A DNA stretch of 64,000 bases from Idiomarinaceae bacterium (GTDB lineage: Bacteria > Pseudomonadota > Gammaproteobacteria > Enterobacterales > Alteromonadaceae), in NCBI GenBank assembly GCA_002685255.1, contig NYWU01000010.1, positions 186,001 to 250,000 on the forward strand, given 5' to 3'. A model generated the notes under the pieces. The model worked only from the letters and a program-made list of their open reading frames with translations. It ran no database searches and had not been told where the DNA came from. A program made the position numbers and the translations under genes. Positions 46,550-58,896 of the stretch are shown one piece after another; positions within the stretch are counted from its first letter, which is position 1; each line of letters opens with the position of its first letter.

Positions 46550-47560
46550 ATGTCTAAACCTATCGTATTAAGCGGCTGTCAGCCTTCAGGTCAATTATCA
46601 ATTGGTAATTATATTGGCGCATTGCGTCAGTGGGTCAATATGCAAGCGACTCACGACTGTAAGTTTATGCTGGTTGATTTGCACGCTATCACTGTGCGGC
46701 AAGAGCCTGAAAAATTGCAAGAGGCGACCCTCGATGGTTTGGCATTGTATTTAGCCTGTGGCCTTGATCCTGAACAAAGCACCGTATTCATTCAGTCGCA
46801 CGTTCCTGAGCACGCACAATTGGCGTGGATCTTGAATTGCTACACGCAAATGGGTGAACTGAATCGTATGACGCAGTTTAAAGATAAGTCTCAACGTCAT
46901 GCCAATAACATCAACGCGGGTCTTTTCACATATCCGGCATTGATGGCTGCTGATATCTTGCTTTATCAAGCCAATGAAGTGCCCGTTGGCGATGACCAAA
47001 AGCAGCATTTAGAGCTGGCGCGTAATGTCGCGGAACGTTTCAATAATTTGTACGGCGATGTTTTCAAAATTCCAGAACCCATGATCCCTAAAGTCGGCGC
47101 GCGTGTTATGTCATTGCAGGATCCGACGAAAAAAATGTCGAAGTCAGATGACAACCCTAATAATTACGTGGGGCTGTTGGAAGAGCCGAAGAAAATCCTC
47201 AAAAAGATTAAAAAGGCGGTCACTGACTCGGATGAACAAGCACGTATTTACTTCGATCAGCAAGAAAAGCCAGGCGTGTCGAATTTGCTGAGTATTATGT
47301 CGGCTGCCACAGGGCGCAGTATCGATGAGCTTGTTCCCGAGTATGAAGATAAAATGTATGGTCACCTTAAAAAAGACGTCGCTGAATCGGTGGTAGCGAT
47401 GTTAGAGCCTATTCAACAGCGTTACCACGAAATGCGTAATGATCGTGAGTTCTTGAACCAGGTGATGAAAAAAGGTGCCGATAAAGCACGTGAAGCCGCC
47501 CATCAAACGTTAGCTGATGTATATAAAGCCGTTGGCTTTGTTCAGTACCCAGGTCAGTGA
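46550..47560 (+). CDS. trpS: Tryptophanyl-tRNA synthetase
   Basis: [32 protein letters not shown]. Confidence 0.97.
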   Translation: MSKPIVLSGCQPSGQLSIGNYIGALRQWVNMQATHDCKFMLVDLHAITVRQEPEKLQEATLDGLALYLACGLDPEQSTVFIQSHVPEHAQLAWILNCYTQMGELNRMTQFKDKSQRHANNINAGLFTYPALMAADILLYQANEVPVGDDQKQHLELARNVAERFNNLYGDVFKIPEPMIPKVGARVMSLQDPTKKMSKSDDNPNNYVGLLEEPKKILKKIKKAVTDSDEQARIYFDQQEKPGVSNLLSIMSAATGRSIDELVPEYEDKMYGHLKKDVAESVVAMLEPIQQRYHEMRNDREFLNQVMKKGADKAREAAHQTLADVYKAVGFVQYPGQ

Positions 47561-47571
47561 GGTGATAGCGC

Positions 47572-48156
47572 GTGATCGCGTTAATCGATAACTATGACTC
47601 GTTTACCCATAACTTAGCGCGCTATTTTGAAGAGCTTGGAGAAGCTGTTTGGGTGGTGCGTAACGATGCTATCTCAATAACCGATCTTCTAGCACGTCAG
47701 CCGCGCGCTTTAGTTATATCGCCGGGACCGTGTAGCCCTAACGAGTCGGGCGTGTCACTGGCTGCAATCGAGGCGTGTGCGGAGCACATGCCGATATTGG
47801 GGGTGTGCCTTGGGCATCAAGCGATTGCGCAAGTTTGGGGCGCTCAGGTAGTGAGAGCTCCGCGGGTCATGCACGGTAAAGTGTCTAAAGTCTGTCATGA
47901 CGGAAAGGGGCTTTATCACGGACTCTCCTCGCCCATTGAAGTAACGCGCTACCATTCACTGATTGTCGCTCAAGAAACGCTTCCAGAGTCGTTCATTGTT
48001 GATGCTTGGGTAGAGTCTGAGGAATTTGGTACCGAAGTGATGGGCATGCGCCACAAAGAGCTTCCCATTTTTGGCGTTCAGTTTCATCCTGAGTCAGTGC
48101 TAACCCAATCTGGCCACGCCCTGATAGACAACTTTTTAACTACCCTTAATCCGTAA
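47572..48156 (+). CDS. pabA: Glutamine amidotransferase: aminodeoxychorismate/anthranilate synthase component II
   Basis: [50 protein letters not shown]. Confidence 0.88.
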   Translation: MIALIDNYDSFTHNLARYFEELGEAVWVVRNDAISITDLLARQPRALVISPGPCSPNESGVSLAAIEACAEHMPILGVCLGHQAIAQVWGAQVVRAPRVMHGKVSKVCHDGKGLYHGLSSPIEVTRYHSLIVAQETLPESFIVDAWVESEEFGTEVMGMRHKELPIFGVQFHPESVLTQSGHALIDNFLTTLNP

Positions 48157-48226
48157 CATGATATATTTACTAATTACTAAGTGTCTGTTCAAATTACGCA
48201 TCTTATAAACAAGGGTATACCGCTAA

Positions 48227-49405
48227 ATGTTTGATTTTTTTGCTGTATCGACCGAAGGTGGAAGCAAAGACCCCGCATTTCGTCTTGAGAAGCGCTTTAT
48301 CAATTATCTAATTAGCTTTCCGTTTGCGCGCAAAAGCAGAGATAAAGCCGACGGCGTTGACAACGAAGTTCAAGAACAAAAGCGTCGGTTACTTCAGGTC
48401 GAGCAAATTAATTATGATGAACGTGAACGCCTTGCTAGAGCGCGTCAGCGCTATCAAGATCGTATCTCTGACGAACTCCATGAAAACATTTATCGACGTA
48501 TCTTAGAACAATTGGATGATCGCGATTTCGTACGTGAAAAGCTCATCCCTTTGCCGGATAGGTTACCTGATCTCCTCGATATTCTGAGTACCAAGGCCGC
48601 CTCTATGCGGCGTATCGAGGATACTGTACAAGGCATGGATTGGTTCCATAACGGGGTATTGAAAACCGTTAATCAACCGCCATTTATTGACCAGCGTCGT
48701 AAGGGTAACAAAGTTAAACTCGAAAACTTGCGCACGGCGATGAGTTTCATGGGAAGCGAAAACCTTCGCTTACTCACCCCAGCTTATATCATGCAACATT
48801 GGCTCCCGCCTTCGACTCAGCCGTTTACTTTGTTTCGAAGAAAAGTCTGGGAACATTGCTTAGGTACCGCAATTATTGCTCAAGCCATTGCAGAGACTCG
48901 AAAATTAAAAGATCCCGTGCTTGCGTACACGCTTGGTATGTTTCATGAGCTCGGCAAAGTTGCCTTAACGAAGCTGTATTTACGCGTCTTTGATGATGTG
49001 CAGCGTGAAATGGCGATGGAATCGATTAACGATAGCAGCCCTGACCGCCATAGTGCATTGGTGAATATTACCCCCGATGAGCGCTTCTTGCGAAACTTAA
49101 TGCTAGAGCAGGATAAACGTGTGAGCTATATCGTGTCGGAGGGGTGGGGGTTACAACGAGTGCCGATCAGTCAGCATTTGCAGAACTTTCACCAAGCCAG
49201 CAGTAAAGCGGAGTTTGACTCTGAGTATGCAAAAATATTGGCGCAAGCCAATGCATTTTGTGAGTTCCGTATGTTGAGAGAAGTCGAGTTGGCGACGGTT
49301 GAGGAAGGTTCTCATTTACTCAAGCGTTACGATGTCGATGCGGGTCTCGTTGCCGAGCTAAACACATTGAACTTAAAACGCCCTAAGTTCAACGTACCCG
49401 AGTAA
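48227..49405 (+). CDS. HDOD domain signalling protein
   Basis: HDOD-like core (FRRKVWEHCLGTAIIAQAIAE...GMFHELGKVAL) preceded by a coiled charged N-terminus. Confidence 0.75.
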   Translation: MFDFFAVSTEGGSKDPAFRLEKRFINYLISFPFARKSRDKADGVDNEVQEQKRRLLQVEQINYDERERLARARQRYQDRISDELHENIYRRILEQLDDRDFVREKLIPLPDRLPDLLDILSTKAASMRRIEDTVQGMDWFHNGVLKTVNQPPFIDQRRKGNKVKLENLRTAMSFMGSENLRLLTPAYIMQHWLPPSTQPFTLFRRKVWEHCLGTAIIAQAIAETRKLKDPVLAYTLGMFHELGKVALTKLYLRVFDDVQREMAMESINDSSPDRHSALVNITPDERFLRNLMLEQDKRVSYIVSEGWGLQRVPISQHLQNFHQASSKAEFDSEYAKILAQANAFCEFRMLREVELATVEEGSHLLKRYDVDAGLVAELNTLNLKRPKFNVPE

Positions 49406-49410
49406 TAGCG

Positions 49411-50100
49411 CTAAACAGCTAAATCAAGATCGATCATTAGGTACCGTTTTAATTGCTGTTTTACGAATGCTTCGTCGTCGGTGAATGCAACACCGACGGC
49501 TAATTCTTGTCCCGTTTTACGTTGGTTTTTCACATCGCCCCGCAAAATAGGTTCGCTATTACCCTGTGAATAGTGTAAGTGCAAATTGATGGCTTGTTCT
49601 TTAAGTGCGGTTTGCTTATCACTGACATTAAATAACAGGCGACAACCCGACATTGATACATCGACCATCACACCATTAGCTGCTAGCTGGTCATGATGTT
49701 GTGATGATAACGTGATAGGCACACGGGTTGGGAAGCGTTGTGTAGCGCGCAAATTGCGGTTTTCTATGCTTTCTGGATACGCCAAAAACATAAGTCGCAC
49801 GGGGTAATTAATAATCGCCAAGATATTTGATTTAAAAGCAATGATCTCGCCTTTATCGCCCTCTACTACTGTGCGAACAATAATTGGACAGCCGTCGTAC
49901 ATGACATCTGCGTAACTACCGTGGGTTTTGGGGTTCGGTGAGCGAACGATAAGGTAGCGACCATGTTCACAGCCAACCAATGGCAACTTTATCCGCGGAC
50001 GCGAGGCTGACTCGAATTCAATCTCGAATGTGTGTCCAACCGTTAGATGGCGTAATTGGAACCGCGAGCTTGTTTCTAATGTAAGTTCTTGTTCACTCAT
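49411..50100 (-). CDS. PilZ domain / YcgR-like flagellar brake family protein
   Basis: N-terminal YcgR-like region; RNLRATQRFPTRVPITLS...GVMVDVSMSGCRLLF PilZ motif (RxxxR, DxSxxG). Confidence 0.85.
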   Translation of the reverse strand: MSEQELTLETSSRFQLRHLTVGHTFEIEFESASRPRIKLPLVGCEHGRYLIVRSPNPKTHGSYADVMYDGCPIIVRTVVEGDKGEIIAFKSNILAIINYPVRLMFLAYPESIENRNLRATQRFPTRVPITLSSQHHDQLAANGVMVDVSMSGCRLLFNVSDKQTALKEQAINLHLHYSQGNSEPILRGDVKNQRKTGQELAVGVAFTDDEAFVKQQLKRYLMIDLDLAV

Positions 50101-50244
50101 GGCTTCGTCGTAGTTGTTTATTTTTATTGTTAAGAACATTTTTAAGAGCGAACACTAAAAATGTCAAATGTTATAAAAAAAAGTTACATTAGAGCCGATG
50201 TAAAAAAAATTGTGCGTAATCATTCTACTTTAATGCCCAATGCA

Positions 50245-50259
50245 TGGATAGTTATTCGC
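50245..50259 (+). promoter_or_regulatory. Candidate ArgR box upstream of argD/astC
   Basis: TGGATAGTTATTCGC matches 11/15 of TGAATAATTATTCAT. Confidence 0.35.
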
Positions 50260-50409
50260 ATTCTTTGCAAAACTACTGCATATAAAGCCTTTCACCCGAC
50301 TAACTCAGTATTTACGCAGACAAATTGCTCAATTTTTGGCATAATATAGCCTTTAAAATCCTTCGTGATTGTTAAGTTAACTAATTCGCTGTAAGCGATA
50401 AGGAAGTGA

Positions 50410-51636
<1,227 letters not shown>

Positions 51637-51649
51637 TTGAGGACCCTGT

Positions 51650-52675
51650 ATGTTGGTTATTCGACCGATAGAGGCAGCAGATTACGAAGCGCTATATAGT
51701 TGTGCGGTAGAGTCTGGACATGGGTTTACATCGTTGCCAATTGATCAAGGTTTGCTCGAGCGAAGAATCGCTCGAGCGCAAGCAGCTTTTGCCAAGCAAG
51801 ATGTAGCGACCCCAGGCGATGAGAGTTATCTGTTCGTCATGGAAGATACCGAAACGGGCGAAATTGCCGGTGTCAGTGGTATTGAGGCAGCCGTTGGGTT
51901 GACCGAAGCGTTTTGGCATTACCGCTTAGGTAAGGTCGTGCACCATTCTGAGAAGCTAAACATCCATAACACGCTCGAGACATTGTCATTATGTAATGAC
52001 TACACAGGTGTTTCAGAGCTATGCACGTTGTTTTTACGTGAACCCTATCGTCACAACTTAAATGGCCGCACGCTTTCACGTTTTCGGATGCTGTTTTTAG
52101 CGCAATTCAAACAACGCTTTAGCGACTGGGTGATTGCTGAAATGCGTGGCGTTTGTGACGACGATGGTGCATCACCTTTCTGGGATTGGTTGGAACAACA
52201 CTTTTTCTCGATGGACTTCCCCAAAGCAGATTACTTGAGTGGTATTGGCGATAAAACCTTTATTGCTGAACTCATGCCGCGCTACCCGATTTACACATCA
52301 CTGTTGCCGGAGAAGGCAAGAGAAGTGATCGGCAAAGTGCACGATAATACGCGACCGGCGTTAAAACTACTCGAGTCTGAAGGTTTTAGGTTCCGTGGCT
52401 TTGTCGATATTTTCGACGCAGGACCGACGGTTGAGGCAGAAGTCCAGAACTTACGTAGTGTACGTAATAGTGTGTTAAAAGAGGTGGTGCTGGTCGACAC
52501 GCCAGTAGATGCTGAGAGTGCAACGCCTCATATTATATGCAACACACAAATTGAATCATTTAGAGCAGCTCAGGTTCGTCACGTTGACGGCTCTGAAAAA
52601 GTGCAATTGAGCGCTGAGCAAGCGGATAAATTGAATCTTTCTGAGGGCGATACGGTGCGTATCGTGGCTCTGTAA
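51650..52675 (+). CDS. astA: Arginine N-succinyltransferase
   Basis: [61 protein letters not shown]. Confidence 0.95.
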   Translation: MLVIRPIEAADYEALYSCAVESGHGFTSLPIDQGLLERRIARAQAAFAKQDVATPGDESYLFVMEDTETGEIAGVSGIEAAVGLTEAFWHYRLGKVVHHSEKLNIHNTLETLSLCNDYTGVSELCTLFLREPYRHNLNGRTLSRFRMLFLAQFKQRFSDWVIAEMRGVCDDDGASPFWDWLEQHFFSMDFPKADYLSGIGDKTFIAELMPRYPIYTSLLPEKAREVIGKVHDNTRPALKLLESEGFRFRGFVDIFDAGPTVEAEVQNLRSVRNSVLKEVVLVDTPVDAESATPHIICNTQIESFRAAQVRHVDGSEKVQLSAEQADKLNLSEGDTVRIVAL

Positions 52676-52685
52676 CAGGAGAACA

Positions 52686-54158
52686 ATGATGAGTTCTAAT
52701 GTACAGTTTATTAACGATCAATGGCTCGCGGGCGAAGGTAAAACCTTTAAGTCGATTGATCCTGCACGTAATGAAGTTGTTTGGAGCGGTGAAAGTGCAT
52801 CTGAGCAACAAGTTGATGCGGCGGTTATGGCTGCTCGCGCGGCATTTCCTGAGTGGTCGCACACTTCATTTGAAGATCGCTTAGCTATTTGTAAAAAGTT
52901 TTCGGAATTACTTGAGCAAAACAAAGAACGTTTAGCACGCGTGATGGCCGCTGAAACGGGTAAGCCGGTTTGGGAAACACGCACTGAAGTGGGTGCGATG
53001 ATCGGTAAAGTCGGTATCTCTGAGCGTGCATATCAAGAGCGCACAGGGACAGTAGAAAACGAGATGCCAGGCGCGAAGGCGTTTATTCGTCACAAGCCTC
53101 ATGGCGTAGTCGCTGTTTATGGTCCTTATAACTTCCCAGGGCACTTACCGAACGGTCACATTGTCCCTGCTTTGATCGCTGGCAACACGGTGGTGTTTAA
53201 GCCGTCTGAACTGACGCCTCATGTGGCTCAGGTGACGGTTGAGTTGTGGCAGGAAGCCGGGCTTCCGGCGGGTGTGCTCAACTTGGTTCAGGGTGAAGTT
53301 GAGACCGGTAAAGCGCTGTCAGTCCATCCTCAGATCGATGGCTTATACTTTACGGGTTCTTCGAATACCGGACACTTGTTGCATAAACAGTTTGGTGGAC
53401 GTCCTGATAAAATCTTGGCGTTGGAGATGGGCGGTAATAACCCGTTAATCGTGACCAATATTACTGATGTCGATGCCGCTGTACATAACATCGTCCAGTC
53501 AGCGTTTATCACTTCAGGTCAACGTTGTACTTGTGCGCGTAAACTGTTTATTGAAAACACCGAAATGGGCGGTAAAGTACTCGATCGTCTGGTGGAAGTG
53601 ACCGAAAATATCCTGGTCGATGACTATGATGCTGACCCTCAGCCGTTCATGGGCGCTATGATCTCTGCAAAAGCAGCGAGTCAAATGGTTGATGCACAAA
53701 ACGAACTTGTTCAACTGGGTGGTAAACCACTCGTTAAGCTCAAGCAGAAAGACAGTAATTTAGGCTTTGTTACGCCTGGTATTATTGATATGTCCGGCGT
53801 TGAAAATGCGCCTGATGAAGAATATTTTGGTCCAATGCTTAAAGTTTACCGCTTTAACGACTTAGACGATGCGATTGCTAAAGCAAACGATACTCGCTAT
53901 GGGTTGTCCGCGGGTATTCTGTGTGACGATGAAGCGACTTATCGTCATTTCTTTAAGCACATTCGCGCTGGCATTGTTAATTGGAACAAACCGATTACAG
54001 GTGCAAGCAGCGCAGCTCCGTTTGGTGGCATCGGTGCTAGCGGTAATCATCGTGCAAGTGCTTATTATGCGGCAGATTACTGCTCTTACCCTGTGGCATC
54101 TGTCGAAGCCGATACACAAAGTTTGCCCGAAACACTAGCGCCGGGGCTAAAATTTTAA
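52686..54158 (+). CDS. astD: Succinylglutamate-semialdehyde dehydrogenase
   Basis: ALDH fold, [45 protein letters not shown]. Confidence 0.95.
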   Translation: MMSSNVQFINDQWLAGEGKTFKSIDPARNEVVWSGESASEQQVDAAVMAARAAFPEWSHTSFEDRLAICKKFSELLEQNKERLARVMAAETGKPVWETRTEVGAMIGKVGISERAYQERTGTVENEMPGAKAFIRHKPHGVVAVYGPYNFPGHLPNGHIVPALIAGNTVVFKPSELTPHVAQVTVELWQEAGLPAGVLNLVQGEVETGKALSVHPQIDGLYFTGSSNTGHLLHKQFGGRPDKILALEMGGNNPLIVTNITDVDAAVHNIVQSAFITSGQRCTCARKLFIENTEMGGKVLDRLVEVTENILVDDYDADPQPFMGAMISAKAASQMVDAQNELVQLGGKPLVKLKQKDSNLGFVTPGIIDMSGVENAPDEEYFGPMLKVYRFNDLDDAIAKANDTRYGLSAGILCDDEATYRHFFKHIRAGIVNWNKPITGASSAAPFGGIGASGNHRASAYYAADYCSYPVASVEADTQSLPETLAPGLKF

Positions 54159-54170
54159 TAAGTTATCTCA

Positions 54171-54518
54171 ATGATTACTGAGACAGACGGTTACGTCGAA
54201 CTTATTCACTACTTGACTGAGCAGCTTCCGTTGTTTGAACAGCGGAAGTTGCCAGCAGGCAGTGCAAATTACACCCTGCGTGATGTGCTTGAGGAGAAAC
54301 TCTCACAGCACATGATGGCGTTGTTTGAACAGAACGATATCGATCAAGACACCCGACTTGATATTGTGCGAGAAGCCGACGCGATTATGTATGATTTAGA
54401 AGAAATCCTTTCGTCTGTACTCGACAATCATCCCACCGAACAACAAGAGACGTTTATTATCGAATTTGTAGGTTTGGTAAAAAACCTTTTTGATCAGCGT
54501 CTGAATACCAAAGGCTAA
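54171..54518 (+). CDS. DUF3802-like protein
   Basis: About 115 aa acidic helical protein directly after astD; sequence resembles the DUF3802 family from memory. Confidence 0.6.
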   Translation: MITETDGYVELIHYLTEQLPLFEQRKLPAGSANYTLRDVLEEKLSQHMMALFEQNDIDQDTRLDIVREADAIMYDLEEILSSVLDNHPTEQQETFIIEFVGLVKNLFDQRLNTKG

Positions 54519-54526
54519 TTTTATTT

Positions 54527-54943
54527 ATGTCTGAGAATACCTTGAATGCGACGGTTAAGTGGCTGGATGACCTGACTTTTGTAGCAGAGTCCGGTAGTGG
54601 TCATCAAATGGTCTTAGATGGTCATGCCAAAACGGCTGCAAGCCCCATGGAAGCTATTCTAATGGCTGCCGGGAGTTGTGCTTCGGTAGATGTGGTAAGC
54701 ATTCTGCAAAAGGCACGACAAAAGGTCATGCACTGTGAATGTCGTGTGACCGGTGAACGAGTGAGTGATACCCCGAAAGTATTTAAGAAGGTGCACCTGG
54801 AATTCGTGGTAACGGGTCAAAGTGTCGCCGAATCGCATGTAGAACGAGCGGTAAAACTATCAGCTGACAAATATTGTTCGGTAGCCAAAATGCTCGAAGC
54901 CAGTGTTGAAATGAGCCATAGCTATAAGATTATCGAAGCGTGA
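54527..54943 (+). CDS. OsmC/YhfA family protein
   Basis: MAAGSCASVDVVSILQKARQ, DKYCSVAKMLEASVEM. Confidence 0.85.
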   Translation: MSENTLNATVKWLDDLTFVAESGSGHQMVLDGHAKTAASPMEAILMAAGSCASVDVVSILQKARQKVMHCECRVTGERVSDTPKVFKKVHLEFVVTGQSVAESHVERAVKLSADKYCSVAKMLEASVEMSHSYKIIEA

Positions 54944-55791
54944 ACTATCGACATATTTACCACGCCGGTAACTTTGCCGACGTATTTAAACATCTTCTGT
55001 TGGTCATGGCGATTGACTACTACAAGCAGAAAGATAAGCCTATTTGTGTGCTCGATACCCACGGTGGAATTGGGCTATACGATCTGACTTCTGAGCAAGC
55101 CGGTAAAACGAATGAGTATCCAGAAGGTATTGGTCGGCTGTGGAATGATGCTGATGCACCGGCACTTATTAAACCTTACTTGAATATCGTTAAAGGTTTA
55201 AATGAGCAAGGCGAGTTGAAGGCATATCCAGGTTCGCCTTGGGTGGTACAGCAACTATTGAGAGCTACCGATAGACATATTGTTAGTGAGCTACACACCG
55301 AGGATGCTGAGGCGCTAAAGGCCAACTTGAAAGGCCAACGAACAAGCCACTTAGAGGTCTTGGCGCCCTTTGATGGTTATGAAGCATTAAAAGCCAAACT
55401 GCCCCCAAACGAGAAACGCGGACTGGTGCTCATTGACCCTCCGTTTGAGTCGGCTCATGAGTTCGACGATATTGTTGCTGCAGTTAAACATGGGGTTAAA
55501 CGGTGGGCGGCTGGTAGCTTTGCAATTTGGTTTCCGTTAAAAGACGATGAAAAGGTCGGTGATTTTTATCGTCAGTTAGCAGAGTTAGACGGTTTGCCGA
55601 AAACGTTAGCGATTGAACTCATGGTGAAGCAGCCTAATCCAACCACCGGGCTTTATGGCTGTGGTTATGTATGGGTGAATCCGCCGTTTGGTGTGCAGCA
55701 GCAGCTACCGGACGTGATGAATTACCTGCAACGCATTTTGGCGCAAGATGAATCAGCCCATTCGCGTTCTTTTTGGCTTGTCGAAGAGTAA
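54940..55791 (+). CDS. rlmJ: 23S rRNA (adenine2030-N6)-methyltransferase
   Basis: MNYRHIYHAGNFADVFKHLLL; LVLIDPPFE; GLYGCGYVWVNPP; ATGA-type overlap with upstream gene. Confidence 0.95.
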   Translation: MNYRHIYHAGNFADVFKHLLLVMAIDYYKQKDKPICVLDTHGGIGLYDLTSEQAGKTNEYPEGIGRLWNDADAPALIKPYLNIVKGLNEQGELKAYPGSPWVVQQLLRATDRHIVSELHTEDAEALKANLKGQRTSHLEVLAPFDGYEALKAKLPPNEKRGLVLIDPPFESAHEFDDIVAAVKHGVKRWAAGSFAIWFPLKDDEKVGDFYRQLAELDGLPKTLAIELMVKQPNPTTGLYGCGYVWVNPPFGVQQQLPDVMNYLQRILAQDESAHSRSFWLVEE

Positions 55792-55795
55792 TGAA

Positions 55796-56692
55796 TTAAT
55801 TGTCGAGCCAGTCCACTTGGGTACGCAACTGCGTTTTGCGCTCGATTATTTGTTCGATTAACGGGGTTAATATTAACTCCATTGCCAGCGCCTGTTTGCC
55901 GCCCGGTACTACCAAAGTGTTGGTGCGTGACATAAACGAACCATCGATCATCTGTAGATAATACGGGAAATCGACATTCTTCATACCGCGAAAGCGAATC
56001 ACAACAAAGCTTTCGTCATGAGAGGGTATCTCTTTGGCGCTAAATGGATTCGAAGTGTCAACCGTTGGAACGCGCTGAAAGTTGATGTGTGTGCGCGAGA
56101 ACTGCGGCACAATATGATAGATATAGTCTTCCATACTACGGATAATGCTGGTCGTCACAGCTTCACGTGAATGACCGCGCTCTTGCGTGTCGCGCACCAG
56201 CTTTTGAATCCATTCTAGGTTCACGATGGGCACCATCCCGATCAACAGATCAACATGCTTACTGACATCATAGCCTTCGCCGCAAACACCGCCATGTAAA
56301 CCCTCGTAAAACAAAGCATCGGTATTTTCTGGCATGTCTTCCCAAGGCGTAAACGTACCGGGCATTTGATTGTAGGGTACCGCGTCATCAAAGGTGTGTA
56401 AGTAACGTCGGATTTGCCCATTACCTGTGCGACCATATTCTTCGAACAGCGACTCAAGCCGTTCAAAGTCATTTGCTTCAGGACCAAAGTAACTAATATG
56501 ACGCCCTTGCTCTTGCGCCTTCCGGATAGCCACATCCATTTCCGGTCTTGAATAACGGTGAAAGCTATCACCTTCGACAAACGCGGCTGATACGTCGAGG
56601 GACCGAAATATATGACGTAGTGCTTGACCTGTCGTGGTAGTTCCCGAACCTGATGAACCCGTTACCGCAATGATAGGATGCTTCGAAGACAT
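55796..56692 (-). CDS. prkB: Phosphoribulokinase
   Basis: IAVTGSSGSGTTTTGQALRHIF; EGDSFHRYSRPEMD; LFYEGLHGGV. Confidence 0.93.
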   Translation of the reverse strand: MSSKHPIIAVTGSSGSGTTTTGQALRHIFRSLDVSAAFVEGDSFHRYSRPEMDVAIRKAQEQGRHISYFGPEANDFERLESLFEEYGRTGNGQIRRYLHTFDDAVPYNQMPGTFTPWEDMPENTDALFYEGLHGGVCGEGYDVSKHVDLLIGMVPIVNLEWIQKLVRDTQERGHSREAVTTSIIRSMEDYIYHIVPQFSRTHINFQRVPTVDTSNPFSAKEIPSHDESFVVIRFRGMKNVDFPYYLQMIDGSFMSRTNTLVVPGGKQALAMELILTPLIEQIIERKTQLRTQVDWLDN

Positions 56693-56746
56693 AAAAACCT
56701 ATTAACAATGAGTGAACATCTGTTATAGCGGATAACCGCGTTCCGA

Positions 56747-56977
56747 TCAATAATGCGGCGGTGGAGGTTCAGCGCTCGGATCGGCATCCGGTGATGATTG
56801 GCTGTCTTGGACTTGGCGTAATCGTTCACCTAAGTATTTCATTCGTCGTGCCACTTCAGAGAGTTCTTTATTATGCTCAGTAACGCGTTGGTTTAACGCG
56901 TCGATGACATCCTCTTGAAATGCCAGTTGGGATTCCAAATTATCAATTCTGCTTTGTAACTGTTCTACTTCCGTCAT
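56747..56977 (-). CDS. slyX: SlyX family coiled-coil protein
   Basis: MTEVEQLQSRIDNLESQLAFQEDVIDALNQRVTEHNKEL...EPPPPHY; ATG at 56977. Confidence 0.9.
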   Translation of the reverse strand: MTEVEQLQSRIDNLESQLAFQEDVIDALNQRVTEHNKELSEVARRMKYLGERLRQVQDSQSSPDADPSAEPPPPHY

Positions 56978-56978
56978 A

Positions 56979-57980
56979 TTACTGCTGCCAATTCGATTCC
57001 AGTTGCCACCATTCGCCATAACCTGCCGAGCTCTCACTCATCACGGCACCCGTATTTTCATCAAGCCAGACGGACAATACCACGGCATTATTAGGGCGAT
57101 GGCTATCGCGTAATTCCACATTCCAAGCTCGAAGCTCTTCACCTGTTTGGGTGCGCCAGAGCGTAATTTGACGCGACGGTGAACCTGTGATTAAAAACTC
57201 ACCTGATTCGCTGAACCGCGCACTACTAAATATTCTAACACGCTCAATGATATCAAGTTGTGTAACTTGCTTACCGGTGTTTACATTCCAAATATAGGCC
57301 TTATCTAAGCTGCCTGCGGTTAATGCGTAGCGACCCGAAGCGTCTAAAGCCACTTTTGTCAGGCGAGTTTCATGCTGCCATTGATGGATGGGTTGGCCCG
57401 ACTCAGTTGACCATAAAATTGCGGTTTGATCGGTGCTGCCGCTCAGGGCATACCGGCCATTAGGGGCGATGACTAAATCGGTTATCGCATTTTGATGTCC
57501 GTAAAATTCAAGGCGTCTCCCTGTTTCAGGGTTGAACGCAATTTGAGTACCGTTGTTTAGCCCTAGCACGATAGTAGAACCGTTATTTGATACGGCAATA
57601 TTAGCAATATTAGCCCCACTCGATTGCCAATAACCTAAGTTCTCTCCACTGTTCGCATCCCAAAGGCTAAAGGCTTTGCGGCTCGCCGTCGCAACGGTGC
57701 GACCATCAGCACCAATATCCACGGCAATTATTTGTGACACATCAGCATCATCTTGCCGCCACTGGTATTTGGCATCATTCGCGTAGCGTGGCCATAATAA
57801 GACGCCGTTGCTGTCAGTCGCCACGACACTGAAAGAGCCGTCATTAGCAATATCGGCGACATAAGTACCTGCTTCAGCATGTGCTTTTTTGTGGATCTGC
57901 TCAGGCGCAGGGGCGCAACCAAACAACAAGGCGCAGCTAAAGAGAACAAGACTGAATATGACGTTTTGCTTAATATTCAT
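56979..57980 (-). CDS. WD40 repeat lipoprotein
   Basis: Lipobox LLFGCAP; repeated ALSGSTDQTAILWSTESGQPIHQW and ALTAGSLDKAYIWNVNTGKQV motifs. Confidence 0.85.
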   Translation of the reverse strand: MNIKQNVIFSLVLFSCALLFGCAPAPEQIHKKAHAEAGTYVADIANDGSFSVVATDSNGVLLWPRYANDAKYQWRQDDADVSQIIAVDIGADGRTVATASRKAFSLWDANSGENLGYWQSSGANIANIAVSNNGSTIVLGLNNGTQIAFNPETGRRLEFYGHQNAITDLVIAPNGRYALSGSTDQTAILWSTESGQPIHQWQHETRLTKVALDASGRYALTAGSLDKAYIWNVNTGKQVTQLDIIERVRIFSSARFSESGEFLITGSPSRQITLWRTQTGEELRAWNVELRDSHRPNNAVVLSVWLDENTGAVMSESSAGYGEWWQLESNWQQ

Positions 57981-58075
57981 GGGCAAGCCTTATGGTGTTG
58001 TGTAGTATGGGGCTGACCGAACAATTTGATTATGGCATAGTCAATTACTTTACGGGATGTTAATTGGAGAAAAAG

Positions 58076-58831
58076 ATGAACCGAATGATGAAACCACTAG
58101 CGCTATCGGCTATTGCGCTGGCTATTACTGCATGTTCGCAGCAAGAACCGTATCCTGTCAGCCAGAAAAAACTCGAATCAGAACAAGAAAAGCAAGCCTA
58201 TGCGCTGGGTTCGTCAGTGGGTAGTTTTGTCGCTCGTAACCTGGATGACCAAGAAAAAGCTGAAGTCATGCTCGACCGCCAACTCGTTATCGCTGGCTTT
58301 GTTGATGCGGTGAAGGGTGAAAACAAATTATCTGACGAAGAAGCCGACAAACTGTTAAATGACTTACGTTCTAAAGTGATGGAACAACGCAAGAATGTAT
58401 TAGGTAGCAAAGCTGCGAAAGAAGGCAAAGCGTTCCAAGAAGAAAATGCTAAAAAAGATGGCGTTAAGGTAACCGAATCGGGTCTTCAATACGAAGTGAT
58501 TGAAGCGGGTGAAGGTGATAGCCCTAGTGAAGACGACATTGTAGAAGTCCACTATGAAGGCACTTTAGTCAATGGCGAAGTATTTGATAGCTCGTATGAG
58601 CGTGGAGAACCGACAGTCTTTCCACTTAATCGTGTGATCCCAGGCTGGACTGAAGGCCTGCAGTTGATGAACGAGGGTGCAAAATACCGCTTTGTTATTC
58701 CAGCAGAGCTAGCTTACGGTGATCGCGAAGTGGGTGGTCAAATTCCGCCGAACTCAACATTGATCTTTACCGTTGAATTATTGGACGTTAAAGATAAGCC
58801 TGAGTCTGAAAGCAGCGAAGCTCAGCAGTAA
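58076..58831 (+). CDS. fkpA: FKBP-type peptidyl-prolyl isomerase, lipoprotein
   Basis: Lipobox AITACSQ; YEGTLVNGEVFDSSYERGEP...LIFTVELLDV; RBS GGAG before the ATG at 58076. Confidence 0.92.
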   Translation: MNRMMKPLALSAIALAITACSQQEPYPVSQKKLESEQEKQAYALGSSVGSFVARNLDDQEKAEVMLDRQLVIAGFVDAVKGENKLSDEEADKLLNDLRSKVMEQRKNVLGSKAAKEGKAFQEENAKKDGVKVTESGLQYEVIEAGEGDSPSEDDIVEVHYEGTLVNGEVFDSSYERGEPTVFPLNRVIPGWTEGLQLMNEGAKYRFVIPAELAYGDREVGGQIPPNSTLIFTVELLDVKDKPESESSEAQQ

Positions 58832-58850
58832 GTAGACACTTACTAACTAA

Positions 58851-58872
58851 AACGGCCGCAATTGCGGCCGTT
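58851..58872. terminator. Bidirectional palindromic terminator between fkpA and rsd
   Basis: aacggccgcaattgcggccgtt. Confidence 0.75.
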
Positions 58873-58896
58873 ATTTTATTTGGAATCCGATAAAGA

